Source of the DNA: Beijerinckiaceae bacterium
GTDB taxonomy: Bacteria > Pseudomonadota > Alphaproteobacteria > Rhizobiales > Beijerinckiaceae
Assembly: GCA_947370975.1 (NCBI GenBank)
Contig: CANBNG010000013.1
Location: 1-64,000 of the forward strand
Direction: 5' to 3'
Length of the DNA stretch: 64,000 bases
Positions 62,113-64,000 of this stretch are shown here, piece after piece. Numbering within the stretch: position 1 is the first letter of the stretch; every line of letters starts with the position of its first letter. The translations under genes and the position numbers were made by a program. Under the pieces are notes generated by a model. It was given only the letters and a program-made list of their open reading frames with translations. It was not told the origin of the DNA and made no database searches.

Positions 62113-63522
62113 GTGCAGTTGAAAAAGCTACTCACAGCCTTGGCCCTTTGCCTCGCCCTCACCTCGCCCGCTTTCGCGGCTGAAGGACTGGACGGTTCCA
62201 AAATGGCGCTGTTATGGGCGATCCCCTTCGCTGGCATGCTGCTCTCGATCGCACTCGGGCCGCTGCTCTTTGCCGACATCTGGCACCATCATTACGGAAA
62301 GATATCGGCTCTCTGGGCCGCTCTTGTTCTCGTGCCGATGGCGATGATCTACGGAGCCGACATTACCGCCCATGTGCTCTTTCACACGGCGGCACTCGAA
62401 TATATTCCCTTCATCCTGATGCTCACCGCGCTGTTCACCGCTGCGGGCGGGCTTGTGCTGCGCGGCAACCTGCATGGCGCGCCTGTGCTCAACACAGGCC
62501 TGCTCGCGCTTGGCACGCTCATGGCCAGCGTGATTGGCACCACCGGCGCAGCCATGGTGTTCATCCGCCCGCTGCTGCGCGCCAATGACAACCGCAAACA
62601 CAATGTGCATGTCGTCGTGTTCTTCATTTTCCTTGTCGCCAATATCGGCGGCTCGCTGACGCCAATTGGCGATCCGCCCTTGTTTCTGGGCTTTTTGCGC
62701 GGTGTCGACTTCACCTGGACGCTGTCACATCTGTGGCTGCAAACACTGTTTGCCGGCGGCGTGCTGCTCGCGCTGTTCTTTGGGCTCGACAGCTGGCTCT
62801 ACCGGCGCGAGGGCGTGGTCGCGCCCGATCCGACGCCCGATTCTCCGCTTCACGTCACCGGCCTCGCCAATCTCGCGCTGATTGGCGTGGCTATCGGCGC
62901 CATTGCGCTCAGCGGCGCCTGGAAGCCTGGCCTTGCCATCGAGATTCTGGGCGCGAAACTGGAAGTGCAAAACCTTCTGCGCGAGGCCGTGATGATTGGC
63001 GTGACGCTCGCCTCGCTCGCGCTGACGCAGAAGGATGACCGCGCGCAGAACGGATTTGAATGGGATCCGATTGTCGAAGTCGCCAAGCTTTTCGCGGCTA
63101 TTTTCGTCACCATCATCCCGGTGATGGCGATGCTGAATGCCGGCAAGGCGGGCGCTTTCGCGCCGCTGGTGGCACTTGTCACAACGCCTGCTGGCGGGGC
63201 CAATAATGTTGCGTTTTTCTGGCTGACCGGCCTGCTCTCGTCCTTCCTCGACAATGCGCCGACCTATCTCGTCTTTTTCGAACTGGCGGGCGGGGATGCG
63301 CAGCGTCTGATGAGCGAGATGGCGGGCACGCTCGCCGCCATATCGCTCGGCGCGGTCTACATGGGCGCAAACACCTATATCGGCAACGCGCCGAATTTCA
63401 TGGTCTATGCAATTGCAAAGCGGGCTGGCGTGATGATGCCGAGCTTCTTTGGCTATATGGCGTGGTCGGGCGCGATACTCGTGCCGCTGTTTCTCGCGGT
63501 TACGGTGCTGTTCATGTGTTAG
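62113..63522 (+). CDS. Ion-transporter-superfamily permease (NhaD/CitMHS/ArsB-like)
   Basis: 469 residues from GTG 62113 with GGAGGGAG 2-10 bases before. An N-terminal signal-like helix (LTALALCLALTSPAFAAEG) is followed by about eleven to twelve membrane helices. Motifs GTTGAAMVFIRPLLRANDNR and NIGGSLTPIGDPPLFLGFLRG, then LSSFLDNAPTYLVFFELA and MGANTYIGNAPNFMVYAIA, are the paired hairpin/N-A-P signatures of the superfamily that includes the sodium/proton antiporter NhaD and citrate transporters. Substrate is uncertain: a sodium/proton exchanger is the best guess. Confidence 0.88.
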   Translation: MQLKKLLTALALCLALTSPAFAAEGLDGSKMALLWAIPFAGMLLSIALGPLLFADIWHHHYGKISALWAALVLVPMAMIYGADITAHVLFHTAALEYIPFILMLTALFTAAGGLVLRGNLHGAPVLNTGLLALGTLMASVIGTTGAAMVFIRPLLRANDNRKHNVHVVVFFIFLVANIGGSLTPIGDPPLFLGFLRGVDFTWTLSHLWLQTLFAGGVLLALFFGLDSWLYRREGVVAPDPTPDSPLHVTGLANLALIGVAIGAIALSGAWKPGLAIEILGAKLEVQNLLREAVMIGVTLASLALTQKDDRAQNGFEWDPIVEVAKLFAAIFVTIIPVMAMLNAGKAGAFAPLVALVTTPAGGANNVAFFWLTGLLSSFLDNAPTYLVFFELAGGDAQRLMSEMAGTLAAISLGAVYMGANTYIGNAPNFMVYAIAKRAGVMMPSFFGYMAWSGAILVPLFLAVTVLFMC

Positions 63523-63534
63523 CGCTTGCGAGCG

Positions 63535-63610
63535 CCGCGAAACAATCCAGTGGGCAGACATGGCCAAGATGGATTGCCGCGTCGCTTCGCTCCTCGCAAT
63601 GACGAAGACA
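63535..63610. repeat. REP-like palindromic repeat
   Basis: Contains AACAATCCA ... TGGATTGCCGCGTCGCT followed by TCGCTCCTCGCAATGACG. Read on the minus strand it gives the peptide VIARSEATRQSI, the well-known by-product of a REP family in alphaproteobacteria. Located between two convergent genes. Confidence 0.75.
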
Positions 63611-63613
63611 TAA

Positions 63614-63642
63614 AAAACGGCGGCCACCAGGGCCGCCGTTTT
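63614..63642 (-). terminator. Terminator for pckA (bidirectional stem)
   Basis: Ten-base stem AACGGCGGCC / GGCCGCCGTT with a 5-base loop; on the minus strand followed by TTTTTT, suited to stopping the leftward pckA gene. Confidence 0.9.
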
Positions 63643-63664
63643 CAGTCGTGACTTGCAAAGAGGC

Positions 63665-64000
63665 TTATTCGGCAGCCATTTTCGAGGTCGGCGCGGCCTT
63701 GCGGACCTTTTCGTCGACATGGCTCTCGAAGTTCACAAAGTTCTTGCGGAACATTTCGCGCAGATGCTTCGCGGTCGCGGCGAAGTCGGACTTGGAAGCC
63801 CAGGTCTTCACCGGATCGAGAATGTGGGGCTCGACGCCGGGCACCGAAACCGGCACCGCGAGGCCGAAATAGGGGTCGGTGCGGAACTCGACCTTGCTCA
63901 GCGAGCCATCGAGTGCAGCGCTCAGCAGACGGCGCGTGACGCGGATCGGCATGCGACGGCCTGTGCCTTCCTTGCCACCGGTCCAGCCGGTGTTGAGCAG
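63665..64000 (-). CDS. pckA: Phosphoenolpyruvate carboxykinase (ATP), C-terminal part (runs off the window edge)
   Basis: The last 111 codons are visible. The sequence LLNTGWTGGKEGTGRRMPI, then RRLLSAALDGSLSKVEF and DPYFGLAVPVSVPGVEPHILDP, matches the C-terminal region of ATP-dependent PckA, which makes phosphoenolpyruvate from oxaloacetate in gluconeogenesis. The end (ESHVDEKVRKAAPTSKMAAE) is a variable tail. The catalytic region lies outside the window. Confidence 0.95.
   Translation of the reverse strand: MLNTGWTGGKEGTGRRMPIRVTRRLLSAALDGSLSKVEFRTDPYFGLAVPVSVPGVEPHILDPVKTWASKSDFAATAKHLREMFRKNFVNFESHVDEKVRKAAPTSKMAAE

Noticed and set aside
63535..63720. Minus-strand peptide with VIARSEATRQSI
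   Set aside because: It is the translation of a REP-like repeat, not a protein gene.

Overview
The window is high-GC, densely packed bacterial DNA, most likely a chromosome segment of an alphaproteobacterium of the order Hyphomicrobiales (Rhizobiales). Signs of this are the run ahcY - histidine kinase - tsaE/amgK fusion - murU - addB - addA - trxA, an ATP-type pckA, the cytochrome-c-tailed urate hydroxylase PuuD, frequent GTG/TTG starts with 4-bp ATGA/GTGA overlaps, and REP-like repeats whose translation gives an ARSEATRQSI-type peptide. The genus cannot be fixed from the sequence alone.

Layout. 1-3.7 kb (minus): edge of a sugar-nucleotide/glycosylation locus (dTDP-sugar 3,5-epimerase start, sugar C-methyltransferase, SPINDLY-type O-GlcNAc transferase). 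3.9-6.0 kb: an exported propeller-like protein and small genes. 6.2-8.7 kb (plus): a membrane protein and a potassium channel carrying TWO voltage-sensor domains before one pore, the most unusual item here. 8.7-12.3 kb (minus): orphan NitT/TauT-type binding protein behind a hybrid histidine kinase. 12.3-13.8 kb: AT-rich foreign-looking segment with a serine hydrolase, next to tRNA-Ser(GGA). 14.3-18.5 kb: acidic exported protein, MsrA, UPF0114 protein, MepA, PurU. 18.7-24.8 kb: PcaF-type thiolase, nitrilase-family enzyme, uric acid pathway (UraD, UraH, PuuD), sugar kinase, RNase PH.

25.1-27.7 kb: a TctA-TctB fused transporter; its likely TctC-type partner lies apart at 41.5-42.5 kb. 27.8-30.6 kb: zinc uptake operon (His-rich membrane peptide, ATPase, permease, binding protein) behind a Zur-like palindrome. 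30.6-36.5 kb: transglycosylase-like protein, 2-hydroxyacid dehydrogenase, LOG-type protein, CysZ/EI24 membrane protein, NDUFA9-type reductase. 36.7 kb: tRNA-Leu(CAG). 36.9-41.4 kb: a second hybrid kinase divergent from a large repeat-containing protein. 42.6-45.2 kb: TPR glycosyltransferase, DUF427, PrmB-type methyltransferase.

45.3-61.8 kb is a housekeeping block on the plus strand: S-adenosylhomocysteine recycling (ahcY), a DivL-like kinase, tRNA t6A / muramic acid recycling (TsaE-AmgK, MurU), double-strand break repair (AddB, AddA), thioredoxin and DNA polymerase I. 61.9-64 kb: an inverted repeat, an ion-transporter-superfamily permease, a REP-like repeat and the 3' end of pckA. No CRISPR array, prophage, complete insertion sequence or rRNA gene was seen.
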